Assembly: GCF_005116655.2 (NCBI RefSeq)
Contig: NZ_CP050698.1
Location: 2,448,501-2,512,500 of the forward strand
DNA: 64,000 nucleotides
Source of the DNA: Desulfosediminicola flagellatus
GTDB lineage: Bacteria > Desulfobacterota > Desulfobulbia > Desulfobulbales > Desulfocapsaceae
Direction of reading: 5' to 3'
A program made the position numbers and the translations under genes. Each line of letters begins with the position of its first letter. Position 1 is the stretch's first letter. Below are positions 53,969 through 62,312 of this stretch, in pieces. The notes under the pieces were generated by a model. That model saw only the letters and a program-made list of their open reading frames with translations. It was not told where the DNA came from and did not search any database.

Positions 53969-54776
53969 GGTTCTGTCGCAAACGTCCCCCCTCCATCCAC
54001 ACTCAATTATGTTGCCAAAGAGTAGAATGTTTCTGCTAGTTTTTTGACGGAATTATACTGTGATGGCAGTTACCTTTTCCGTAGCATATGAACTATCTCA
54101 ATGCCATTCAATGTAATGGAGGCAGAGTCAAATGATTTGAAACCGAGCATGAAATTGGTTATTCGCTTTATGCCCCGATGATCCTGCTCAACAATGTTGT
54201 TGAGCAGGATCATCGGGCGGATTTCAATGGATGTGCCGTTCTCGTTATTATAATTCTTCAAGAGCAGACTTATTGGCCGCACTTCCGTCAATTGTGACCT
54301 TCTCGGGAGCTCCATTGTTGTCGATTGCCTTGAGCAGGAATCGTTTGGCGGCCAGCTTGTCCCGGTTCGTGGTCAGCAAGAAGTCAATGGTCTTGCCTTC
54401 TTTGTCAACGGCTCGATACAGATAGTGCCATTTACCTTTGACCTTGATGTAGGTCTCATCCATTCGCCAGCTGGTGCCAACAGCTTTCTTCCTTTTCCGG
54501 AACTCAAATTTTAAGATGGGAGTATATTTAACGACCCACCGTTGAACTATTGCGTGATCGACTTCAACGCCTCTTTCCTTCATTAGTTCCTCAATGTCAC
54601 GATAGCTTAGGCTATACCGCAAGTACCAGAAAACAGCTTGAAGAACGATACACTTCGGAAAATGCCCATCGTGAAACCTTTCCTCGCTTGCCATTGAACT
54701 ACCTCCACGGAAGTGAAGATAGCATAGCAAAAGTTTGCAAGGCTGCCAACGGGAGAATCAAGTTTGCGACAAAACC
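53969..54776 (-). mobile_element. IS6-family insertion sequence (808 bp)
   Basis: The element is bounded by 15-nt inverted repeats with one mismatch: GGTTCTGTCGCAAAC at 53969-53983, and GGTTTTGTCGCAAAC read on the minus strand at 54776-54762. Length and ends suit the IS6 (IS26/IS240) family. The flanking 8 bp (GTAATTAA and CAAGGAAC) do not match, so no target duplication is seen; recombination after insertion could explain that. It lies at the junction of the housekeeping region and the injection-system cluster. The transposase inside is frameshifted. Confidence 0.88.
54070..54694 (-). pseudogene. IS6-family transposase, frameshifted
   Basis: The first part (54694 to about 54248) reads MASEERFHDGHFPKC... 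to NKSALEEL and stops at TAA; the rest (to 54070) is in the next frame, from KNYNNENGTSIEIRP to HMLRKR. A single extra T in GAATTATAAT would restore EEYNNENG, so this looks like a one-base insertion. The DDE residues are all recognisable: RMDETY, TIDGSAANK and the E in NNIVEQDHR. IS6 transposases are not known to use programmed frameshifting, so I call it inactive, unless complemented by another copy. Confidence 0.85.
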
Positions 54777-54812
54777 CAAGGAACCCTAAACCAGAAGAGA
54801 CTGGTTAGGGGG

Positions 54813-55184
54813 CTACAGGAGCGGATATTTAATATGAACAAGTGGTAGCAAGCACAAAATGCCCAGGGCACCAACAATAACTGCTCGAAAAACCGTTGCC
54901 CACATCCATACCTTTGCGGCATTAGATGTGACTGCCGGGGCAGCTAAGTGGATAAACCCGACATACGCCCCGGTAACCATGACACCGTATAAAAGAAAGC
55001 CCAAAAGGCTTGTGCCAACTGCAATGAGGTATGCAAATTCACTATCTTTCAAGAGCTTTAAAAATGGACCGTCCGCCATTTTATACCAAAACACTATTGC
55101 ATTAGCCAAGCTTATTCCAACGGTCGTATTAGCTATATCCCATAGCCTCAGTATCATGGATTCATCAAAGCTGTTCATAACCAT
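54813..55184 (-). CDS. Small membrane protein next to the injection-system cluster
   Basis: A 123-residue protein with two or three hydrophobic segments (about 20-34, 50-78 and 92-115) and little else. I do not recognise it. It lies on the same strand 117 bp after the 578-aa gene and is the last open reading frame before the IS element, so it may belong to the same cluster. The start can be either of two close ATG codons. It could be a third membrane part of the machine or a small unrelated protein. Confidence 0.6.
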   Translation of the reverse strand: MVMNSFDESMILRLWDIANTTVGISLANAIVFWYKMADGPFLKLLKDSEFAYLIAVGTSLLGFLLYGVMVTGAYVGFIHLAAPAVTSNAAKVWMWATVFRAVIVGALGILCLLPLVHIKYPLL

Positions 55185-55301
55185 TGTGTTATCAAGATTA
55201 GAGTTTATTGGTTGTATTTCGGTGACTTTTAAATAACATCAAACACTCCAAAAAAATATTGGCATTCAGATAAGGCTAACGGTGTACTGCCGTCTCACTG
55301 A

Positions 55302-57038
55302 TCAACCACCACTTGTAATGTGTTTAATGAATTTTTTCCAAGCCTCCTTTACAGGTTGGAACCTTTTGGTAGCAAGGTCGTTGTGATTTTTCCTTACGCT
55401 ACCTTCTGCTGGAAATATGAAACTGAAGAATGATATCAAGGATCCGCAGGCTGCAACAAGTAAGGGAATCATCAGTATCAATACACCAGACGAAACAACC
55501 TTTGGGTCAAGTTCCTTTAAATAAGGAACTTGACTAACTATTTTATCCATCAAAATATTGCCGTCTGGCCAGATCACAATGTCGAGAACAACGAAGTATC
55601 CTGCAATAAAAATCATCTTTCCCAATAGCCCCACTCCACAGGCCCCTTTTTGCAGTAAGGATTTAAACTTTTGAGAACAAGATTTTGACAGCCATACCCA
55701 GAGCCTGGCACCACGATCTATCGGATATTTGCAAATTATTTTCAATAGATCTATCAGGGTGGATACGAGTACACCAAACCCTTCCACATACCATGTCCAC
55801 AGCTCCCGAACCAGCTGGCCGAATGCTTTACTCGCCTCATCCACAGAAGAGATAAGCGGCAAGAATCGATCATTAGACAACGAAGACATCTCGACCACTT
55901 TCCCCTGCACTGCATGTGGTGCCGAGGTCGAAAACCATATTTCAACTTCTTTAGTCTCAGCAAGGGCCTGATCGCTCAATTGCTCTGCTACCCAGGTCAT
56001 AAACTCTTCCCGCAAAACTACATTACCACCGGAATCAACCTCGGCATAATACCCTCCCTCTCCAACGCTGTTGATATGGACCTTTAAACTTGGAACCTGT
56101 TGCCCATCAAACCGAAGTTTCAACACAAACGTCTGCTTATTCAAGATAGCTGCAACAGGAAAAACGAGTCTAGTATTAATAGGCTGTACGGCATCTTCCG
56201 GATACGCACAACACTGTAATTCATATTCGACAACCAGATTAACATCGACCATTCCCAGGCCATGACACTGTACCCTGACCGGCATGGGTGCCTTGAAATC
56301 CCCCCTTGCCTCTGGTTGTAAGTCCTGCTCTTTCCACTCATTGTAAAGTTCCAGAAGATCATCGGATCTCTGGGGAACGCTTACGGTTCCCGGAACGGTG
56401 AGAACAGAGCGATTACAGAGATACACAGCGATCTGTCGCGCAATTGCGACTATCCACAGAGTTGAGACATCCACGTTGGTTTTCACACATGATTTCAGTG
56501 TGATCCCACCAGTTTCTATCGGAGGGAGAGGTGCCTTTCTGTCCTTACCCAGCCAAAGCATCCACGGTAGTAAACCACGCTGGAATCGTCCCGACCAGGA
56601 AAGTGGTAAGGCTGTACCGCCCATCTCGACATTTGCAACTCTGACGGGTCCGCCTCTCCCTCCTACGGCTAACGTTCGCAACTGGGTGTGATACGTAACA
56701 CGCCAGCCTTTACCGGACTCCAGACTCTCATACTCGAATCCCAGATCGGGTCCGGAGATCTTGACTCCCGAATCATTCCTTGAAGATTGCTTCTGCTGAC
56801 CTTTGGTGATCTGCGACTCTGCAGAACCGGTATCTGTTGAATCAACTAACGCTGAAGGGAAATTGACCTGCAGGATACTTTTATGCCCCAACATTGGCCG
56901 AACCAAGATATACATTCCACGAACTTCAACCCCAGCCGGCAGATCGCCAAAATCAAACAAGGCTCTCGCTTCATTCAGCACTGGTTTTTCACGGAACGAT
57001 TCACCTGAATCGTATTTTGGGGATAGAACTGTCTGCAT
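55302..57038 (-). CDS. Large unknown protein with two C-terminal membrane segments (injection-system cluster)
   Basis: A 578-residue protein of no family I recognise. Residues about 1-440 look soluble and mostly beta-rich, with a Ser/Thr/Gln-rich stretch near 70-90. Two strong hydrophobic segments follow (about 468-489 and 516-541), and the end is basic. It has no signal peptide, so the large part is probably cytoplasmic with the C-terminal hairpin holding it to the inner membrane. AGGGA precedes the ATG. It follows the fibre-like gene (17 bp) in the same unit as the baseplate genes, where a phage would carry fibre or chaperone genes. A membrane-anchor or docking role is inference. Confidence 0.75.
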   Translation of the reverse strand: MQTVLSPKYDSGESFREKPVLNEARALFDFGDLPAGVEVRGMYILVRPMLGHKSILQVNFPSALVDSTDTGSAESQITKGQQKQSSRNDSGVKISGPDLGFEYESLESGKGWRVTYHTQLRTLAVGGRGGPVRVANVEMGGTALPLSWSGRFQRGLLPWMLWLGKDRKAPLPPIETGGITLKSCVKTNVDVSTLWIVAIARQIAVYLCNRSVLTVPGTVSVPQRSDDLLELYNEWKEQDLQPEARGDFKAPMPVRVQCHGLGMVDVNLVVEYELQCCAYPEDAVQPINTRLVFPVAAILNKQTFVLKLRFDGQQVPSLKVHINSVGEGGYYAEVDSGGNVVLREEFMTWVAEQLSDQALAETKEVEIWFSTSAPHAVQGKVVEMSSLSNDRFLPLISSVDEASKAFGQLVRELWTWYVEGFGVLVSTLIDLLKIICKYPIDRGARLWVWLSKSCSQKFKSLLQKGACGVGLLGKMIFIAGYFVVLDIVIWPDGNILMDKIVSQVPYLKELDPKVVSSGVLILMIPLLVAACGSLISFFSFIFPAEGSVRKNHNDLATKRFQPVKEAWKKFIKHITSGG

Positions 57039-57054
57039 ATATTCCCTGTCTTTT

Positions 57055-58086
57055 TTAGGCTCTTAGAATTACCAACCAATCTTTATTTTTCGTAATTCCC
57101 CTTGCTCCTTTTATGCCCATGCTGATGTTGTTCATATCCATTACATCAACATTGAATACAGGATGATTTTTTTGGTTAAACCTCAACAATGCTCCTAGCC
57201 CTGCAATGATAGCAACTAGCAACCACTTCCCATCTACGAATGATTCAAAACCTGCCCATGCGCTAGCGTATGTGTATGTGAAACATGCGAGAGCCACCAT
57301 TATCAGGAAACAGACAAGCATATTACTCAACCAATCAATAATGCCGCTTTCAAGATATTTAGGAAGAAGCTTCATTTTCATCTCGACATGAATCAGGTGC
57401 CAGTCAGTGACCCCATCGATATCAGCATCGTCCCTCGATACACCCCTAAAAAGCTCAGATAATTTCTTGATAGCTACCTCTACATTCTCGACTACTTCAG
57501 TATCGCCAAAACTAGCGAAAAGCGACTGCAGAGATACATGGTTTTTATCCGTAGTTAACCGCACTTTGTATTTCTTTCTGTTTTCGGCCTCGGGATATTC
57601 CAGAAAATCCAATTCATAGACGTCAACCGTTGGTACTGTCAAAAAATTATGTTTTATAAGTATGTCTTCTCCCGTCCCTTTTAAATAAACGTACTTCCAC
57701 ATGGGCTTCGCCACACTGACCGGGGCAGTATCCTCCTTCCCCTGGAACCGCGCAGCATATCTTTGATCAAGGTTCTTCACGAACACGCTATCCAATTGAT
57801 CACGGATAGTATCCGCTTCAGCTGCTCGTTTGACACCTTTGTGAGCAAGTTCCTCCACCGTTGCATGAGATACAGCTAGGGCCTCAATGAGCTTCTGCAG
57901 ATCATCCTCGGTTTTAACCAGCCCCTTCTCCATCTTTTTTTTTGTCTCTGCAACCTCCTTACGTGCATGCTGTTGAATATTGTTCCAATCCTCAGCCTTT
58001 ATAGGATCGCCCGCGGCGTGCGGGATCCAAGGATCAAACTCTTTCAAATTAGCTTCTTCAGGTACAACTTTATCTGCCTCCGACAT
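57055..58086 (-). CDS. Fibre-adaptor-like protein with C-terminal membrane hairpin
   Basis: A 343-residue protein. The N-terminal part (about 18-36, FDPWIPHAAGDPIKAEDWN) has the G-x-I-x-A-x-D-W-N pattern common in the N-terminal segments of phage tail fibres and similar appendages. Then comes a helical, probably coiled-coil stretch (about 40-105) and a beta-rich domain (about 125-215). Two hydrophobic segments (about 254-274 and 287-303) form a likely membrane hairpin; the end is basic. AGGAGTG stands eight bases before the ATG. It directly follows the gpI-like gene, where P2-type phages have their fibre gene. G+C is near 50% in the first third and about 40% in the rest. Anchoring the baseplate to a membrane is an attractive reading, not shown. 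Confidence 0.78.
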   Translation of the reverse strand: MSEADKVVPEEANLKEFDPWIPHAAGDPIKAEDWNNIQQHARKEVAETKKKMEKGLVKTEDDLQKLIEALAVSHATVEELAHKGVKRAAEADTIRDQLDSVFVKNLDQRYAARFQGKEDTAPVSVAKPMWKYVYLKGTGEDILIKHNFLTVPTVDVYELDFLEYPEAENRKKYKVRLTTDKNHVSLQSLFASFGDTEVVENVEVAIKKLSELFRGVSRDDADIDGVTDWHLIHVEMKMKLLPKYLESGIIDWLSNMLVCFLIMVALACFTYTYASAWAGFESFVDGKWLLVAIIAGLGALLRFNQKNHPVFNVDVMDMNNISMGIKGARGITKNKDWLVILRA

Positions 58087-58112
58087 AGTTATACACTCCT
58101 GTATTGTTTCTT

Positions 58113-59534
58113 CTATGCCGACCTGGCAACCTCGATAGCCACACCGGCGGCGACAGCAACGGCAATTCCCAGGTCGGCAGGATCAATTTCCCGTTCTCCA
58201 TCTTCCATGGTCGTATCCCTCCCTTTTACCAAGGAACATGAATCCTCAAATATCATCCGATCAAACCGGGCACTTCTGTGGTCGTACCTAGCCTCTCTCG
58301 GCCAGCACGCCTGCCTCGGCAACTCTAGTCTCACCCTCCCTGCACGGTGAACAGGCCAGGTCATGGTTATTTTTGCATCGGGAGTGACTGCCTTATCTGT
58401 GAAAACCGAGGGGAGAGTCCTCCCCTGACCACCAGTAAACAGAGAGAGATCATAACGCCCAAAATCTGCGCTCACTCCACGTCTGCCAGCGTATACTGCA
58501 CTGTCATTATAAAGAGAATCCTCACCGAACAGGCTGCTTACTGCAGATGCAAGTTCCCAACGCTTTTTACCGGTCCCCACAGTCACCGCCATTACCGCTT
58601 TCTCTCTATTTTTCATGGGGAACCAATCGTCGAATTTTCCTATTGAACGGGTTTTCAGCGCTACCTGAACTTCCTTACCATTCTCTTTCACCAGAACAGC
58701 CCGCAATCCGGAATTACCATCATGACTCAACTGCAATCTCAGACACTGCTCTCTCTGCAGCACTCCTTCCCATCTCAGGGCTCTCCCTGTGTGATGGTTT
58801 ATCAACGTGGGTGCAACGATACGCTTGTTCGCCCGAATCTGAACCCCCCCGACAACCTCAACCACTCCGTCATTTGAGGTTTCCCAATCCTGTTTCTCGG
58901 TTGTATTGCATGAGAAAGTTTTCTCCTCAGCAGGAAATTCCACTATCCGTATTCGTGGCAGATTGGTTACATCGGATACAATCCTTCTCTCCTCCGTTCC
59001 TTTTAAGTTGGCGTAACTTACGAAACGGTCGGCCGGAGGCATATCTAGCATTGCAATATGATCAGAACTCTCCTGCCACCAAGGGGAGAATCCCGCAACC
59101 ATTAAGCCAAGACGGCTGGCAGCGAGTCGGGCCAGTCCAAGCGGTGTAGAAGTACCCTCCAGATGCAGGTCGACATGCTCCAGTAACCGGGCTCTATATT
59201 GATCGACTGTTTCCTGATCAGTCCCCCGGATATATGTTGCAGACTTTTCAGAAAGGATTCTGTCAAGTCCCTCGGGATAGCGTATTGGTTGTATTCCATA
59301 CAGCCTGCCGATTCTGGCGAGATTGTTAATCTTCCCCCCGATGCTGTCGGTACTATCAACCCAACGGGTTGCGATCAGTTCGGGTATCCTTCGCTCAATA
59401 AGTACGAGTTCTCTCGCAAAAGCATTAATGAGGCGCCTCAGGTCCGAATTCGGCTCCCTGGTCTGCATCCACCGGGGCAGTCTTTCTATGATTGTCTCGG
59501 CAATTTCTGTCTCGCTTCGAAGAATGGCTGTCAT
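58113..59534 (-). CDS. gpI-like baseplate protein with long C-terminal extension
   Basis: A 473-residue protein whose first 140 residues resemble phage tail protein I / baseplate wedge proteins (ERLPRWMQTREPNSDLRRLINAFARELVLIERRIPELI). Typical gpI proteins are about 170-250 residues, so roughly 300 are extra: a beta-rich middle and end (about 200-430) of no recognised family. The final 20 residues are Ala/Val-rich and hydrophobic (VAVAAGVAIEVA), possibly short membrane contact or simply apolar. Its start overlaps the gpJ stop (ATGA). In P2 the fibre gene follows; here the 343-aa protein follows. Confidence 0.75.
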   Translation of the reverse strand: MTAILRSETEIAETIIERLPRWMQTREPNSDLRRLINAFARELVLIERRIPELIATRWVDSTDSIGGKINNLARIGRLYGIQPIRYPEGLDRILSEKSATYIRGTDQETVDQYRARLLEHVDLHLEGTSTPLGLARLAASRLGLMVAGFSPWWQESSDHIAMLDMPPADRFVSYANLKGTEERRIVSDVTNLPRIRIVEFPAEEKTFSCNTTEKQDWETSNDGVVEVVGGVQIRANKRIVAPTLINHHTGRALRWEGVLQREQCLRLQLSHDGNSGLRAVLVKENGKEVQVALKTRSIGKFDDWFPMKNREKAVMAVTVGTGKKRWELASAVSSLFGEDSLYNDSAVYAGRRGVSADFGRYDLSLFTGGQGRTLPSVFTDKAVTPDAKITMTWPVHRAGRVRLELPRQACWPREARYDHRSARFDRMIFEDSCSLVKGRDTTMEDGEREIDPADLGIAVAVAAGVAIEVARSA

Positions 59535-60634
59535 CCTTGATCCTCCCTGGAAATTTTCACGCGGATAAACACACCGGCAACCCGAGCCTCATGCACCGCC
59601 GCCCTCACCTTTCTGCGCCATTCCAGGGTATCGCTCCTTGCTGCCAGAGGAGCGACCTCAAGTACTAGATGACCTATTGTCGAGTGCCGCCCCTCTTTAA
59701 ATCGAACGACCCTGCCCCCGGCCCGCCGTACTGCCTTCCGAATCGCCATTATCGTCCCCGGATTATGGGTGACCATCCTGGAGCGGACACGAGATCGCAT
59801 TTGCTCATCATTCTCTTCCTCCCAATATGCGGTCGGTTGGGGATTTGACACCTTCACCTCGGCCAACTCAGATATTGGACATAGCAGGATATCTATCTGT
59901 CCCACCTCCACAAGGCCATCCTTCCCCTCATAACCGGAACAGGCCTGTACCCTAACCTCGGCTACGGGTAAAGATGCAGAAATATTCACTTCCGCCATAG
60001 ACTGAAATTCAACTCCACTTCTGCTTGAACTTGCAAGAAAGAGCGCGCCTGCAGGCAGTGTAAAAGTATCGTCACCAAGATTTTCCGGAGCAACCTCAAT
60101 CCTGACCACTCCTTGGGCATAATTCCTCCGGGAAACACCAAGTATTGAGACAACCTTGTCCAGTGCCCGTCCTTCAGCTGTATCAACAAAACCGCTTTCA
60201 TAGGCGATTGCCAGAGCCTCGCGTAATCGTTCTATCTCAAGCCCGATGGATTCAACCAGGGTCCGTGCGACACTGCCGACCGCCATATCGTCGAGAGCGA
60301 GATGTTTGCTGTTTTGGGGAAGATAGTCGACACAGACTGGCCCCCTGCCGTTGGTGTTGTAATCTTCAAAGGTTTTATATAGATCGAAATGACTGCCTCC
60401 TCCGACAAGCCGGATATCAATTCCTATGGCGAGTTGAACAGCCTCCTCTCCCCTTTGAGATGGAGCAATAAAAGCGTTGACGATCCGGTCGGCGGTTTCC
60501 GGCAAAGTATATCTGCTTATCCCGTTCACCATGGATACGGAATAACGACGAGCACCAAGAAACAGACCACTGGCTATACGGCCTAGGGTGTCTCCTGTTT
60601 TCTCATGCTCGAAAGGATTAGTCGTCATGGTCAT
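59531..60634 (-). CDS. gpJ-like baseplate protein
   Basis: A 367-residue Baseplate J-family protein, a wedge component of contractile tails. The diagnostic region is AYESGFVDTAEGRALDKVVSILGVSRR followed by GVVRIEV and a TLPAGALFLA repeat (about 145-215), and the C-terminal part has DEQMRSRVRSRM with a GT-(I)-MAIRKAVRRAGG stretch. About 105 residues precede the conserved core, longer than P2 J. The ATG at 60634 follows GGAGTG. It starts 4 bp after the stop of the gp25/W-like gene and overlaps the gpI-like gene. Confidence 0.85.
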   Translation of the reverse strand: MTMTTNPFEHEKTGDTLGRIASGLFLGARRYSVSMVNGISRYTLPETADRIVNAFIAPSQRGEEAVQLAIGIDIRLVGGGSHFDLYKTFEDYNTNGRGPVCVDYLPQNSKHLALDDMAVGSVARTLVESIGLEIERLREALAIAYESGFVDTAEGRALDKVVSILGVSRRNYAQGVVRIEVAPENLGDDTFTLPAGALFLASSSRSGVEFQSMAEVNISASLPVAEVRVQACSGYEGKDGLVEVGQIDILLCPISELAEVKVSNPQPTAYWEEENDEQMRSRVRSRMVTHNPGTIMAIRKAVRRAGGRVVRFKEGRHSTIGHLVLEVAPLAARSDTLEWRRKVRAAVHEARVAGVFIRVKISREDQG

Positions 60635-60638
60635 GATT

Positions 60639-61187
60639 TCACTCCAAAGCTATTTTGGTGTGAACTTCGATTGTGCCGGGGTGAGAGACAGCTATCACAG
60701 AGAGAGAAATAGACAAAACACCAAGACCTTGCCCGCTACTCCCCACAATCACATCACTCACTCTCTCGATACGCGGATCCTGGGCAAGGGCCTCAAGAAC
60801 ATAGAGCCTTGCCCGCTGCCTGGTTTCTGCGTTGTCTCTCATTCCGATCAGGCTGGAAAGCCGCGACCCGTAGGTCGGATGTCCCAGGGCCGTCAACTCT
60901 CCCACTGTTGTCATCAACCGAGCCAGGATAGCCTGCTGGAGGTTCTCCGCTCCACTGCAGACGAGGAAATCGATATGCTCTTTCCCACCAGAGGAGGATT
61001 GTCGTTTGTCTGCACTGCTATGCATTGCCAAGGCCTGCTGAATAAGTCGATCTGTTTCCGACGTATGGTGCTCCGTCCGATCTGTAAAATTACACGATCC
61101 CAGGTTGAGATCAGCAAAACGATCCTGGGCAAAACTCCCAGATGCCAACATTTTCAGATCCGATTTCAGTTCATCTCTAGACATCAC
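60639..61187 (-). CDS. gp25/W-like baseplate protein
   Basis: A 182-residue protein. The C-terminal 105 residues match the gp25/GPW fold of baseplate wedges: NLQQAILARLMTTVGELTALGHPTYGSRLSSLIG, then ETRQRARLYVLEALAQDPRIERV. The N-terminal 75 residues are polar and specific to this protein. In T4 and P2 this component starts wedge assembly. Order V-(tip)-W-J-I follows P2. The assignment is from pattern only. Confidence 0.8.
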   Translation of the reverse strand: MMSRDELKSDLKMLASGSFAQDRFADLNLGSCNFTDRTEHHTSETDRLIQQALAMHSSADKRQSSSGGKEHIDFLVCSGAENLQQAILARLMTTVGELTALGHPTYGSRLSSLIGMRDNAETRQRARLYVLEALAQDPRIERVSDVIVGSSGQGLGVLSISLSVIAVSHPGTIEVHTKIALE

Positions 61188-61198
61188 TCCTCCTGATC

Positions 61199-61525
61199 TC
61201 AGGAATTATCCATTATGCACATCGCAGCCGGTGGGCCTAAAATCTGTAATACTCCATGCCCAGAGGGAATTCTATCCCCCACCCGCAACATAGCATTTGA
61301 GTTTATTTTCAATGTCTTGCTGGCAATTTGCCCCACTGTCAACATATAGAGTGCACCGGTTGAAGAGTTGATCATCTGACACATTGAACCCGCCGTGGCC
61401 ACTGGAGCTCCATCAGCCAGAATGGACGGCAAGGGGACCGAGATGATTACGCCTGTATCGGTCGGTCCCGCTGCTCCCGGGCTCACGATTACGCTAGCCC
61501 CAACTGTCACCACCGGGCCCGGCAT
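61199..61525 (-). CDS. Spike-tip protein (PAAR-like)
   Basis: A 108-residue, Gly/Pro/Ser-rich protein (MPGPVVTVGASVIVSPGAAGP...) located between the spike and gp25-like genes, exactly where contractile systems carry their PAAR tip. The usual PAAR zinc set of three His and a Cys is not visible: I see one His and two Cys. It may therefore be a metal-free or divergent tip, and the assignment rests mainly on position, size and composition. It begins 13 bp after the spike gene. Confidence 0.65.
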   Translation of the reverse strand: MPGPVVTVGASVIVSPGAAGPTDTGVIISVPLPSILADGAPVATAGSMCQMINSSTGALYMLTVGQIASKTLKINSNAMLRVGDRIPSGHGVLQILGPPAAMCIMDNS

Positions 61526-61538
61526 ATTTCACTCCTTT

Positions 61539-62312
61539 TTAGGTTGAAAAAGATGTCATCCCCTTCACATTGATGGTCGCCGCTTTTAATTCTGTACTGC
61601 TGCCGCCATCCACAGTTACCTGGGTCTTTCCTTTCATTTCAATCTTTTCGGCTGACAGAGAAAGTGTGCCGTTTTCCGCTTCAAGGGTCAGGTCTTTTGC
61701 AGCCTTTACGTTGATGGAGCCATCCTTGCCCAGCAATATGCTTGCATCGCCATCCTTTATCGATACGGTAGCGCTTGGACCTGAATCGGTAGTCGTTAGG
61801 GAAAATACAACAGCTCCTTCTCCAAGAATTACGGATACCGTCTGGTCATCTACGGTAATCTGGACCTTATTCTCCGGCAAGACCAGGCTCACCTTATGAG
61901 GAGCATCACCCTCCTGTTCACGGGCTGCCATCATCCGAATCTGCCGGTTCTCCTCAATTTTTCCGTCATACGGTAAACAGAAGAGAACCTGATCGAATTT
62001 GGAGGCTGGCGCATGAACAGCGTCCGTATAAAGCCTCCCCAACATCATTGGCTGCTGCAGATCCCCCTGACTGAAGGTCAGCAGGACAGTATCCCCCACG
62101 TTGGGAGGGGCAACACTCCCTATCCGGGGAGTCACCATCGGCACCAGTGGAAGTTCCAGTCCACTATTGCGTAACTTCACATCGCAACCGTACCCCTCTC
62201 CCTCCGGACCTTCTTCATGCACCTTCACCACCACACCGATTTCGGACACATAGAGCCTTTCCATCTCTCTGCGGGAAATTTTCTGTATGAGGTCGATAAG
62301 TTCCGTTGTCAC
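61539..62312 (-). CDS. gpV/gp5-type spike protein
   Basis: A 257-residue spike protein. Residues about 20-100 form the OB-fold of baseplate assembly protein V/gp5 (IGVVVKVHEEGPEGEGYGCDVKL, VGDTVLLTFSQGDLQQPMMLGRLY). Residues about 150-257 are short repeated strands (VSIKDGDASILLGKDGSINVKAAKDLTLEAENG...), the beta-helix that forms the puncturing needle. It has no lysozyme or other enzyme domain, so peptidoglycan digestion is not built into it. Its ATG overlaps the gpD-like gene stop (ATGA). Confidence 0.87.
   Translation of the reverse strand: MTTELIDLIQKISRREMERLYVSEIGVVVKVHEEGPEGEGYGCDVKLRNSGLELPLVPMVTPRIGSVAPPNVGDTVLLTFSQGDLQQPMMLGRLYTDAVHAPASKFDQVLFCLPYDGKIEENRQIRMMAAREQEGDAPHKVSLVLPENKVQITVDDQTVSVILGEGAVVFSLTTTDSGPSATVSIKDGDASILLGKDGSINVKAAKDLTLEAENGTLSLSAEKIEMKGKTQVTVDGGSSTELKAATINVKGMTSFST

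Noticed and set aside
54070..54694. Programmed frameshift in the transposase
   Set aside because: The IS6 family is not known to use one, and the break fits a single added T rather than a slippery site with a stimulator.
60588..61196. 202-aa plus-strand reading frame
   Set aside because: It is antisense to the gp25-like gene and shows biased residues typical of shadow frames in G+C-rich DNA.
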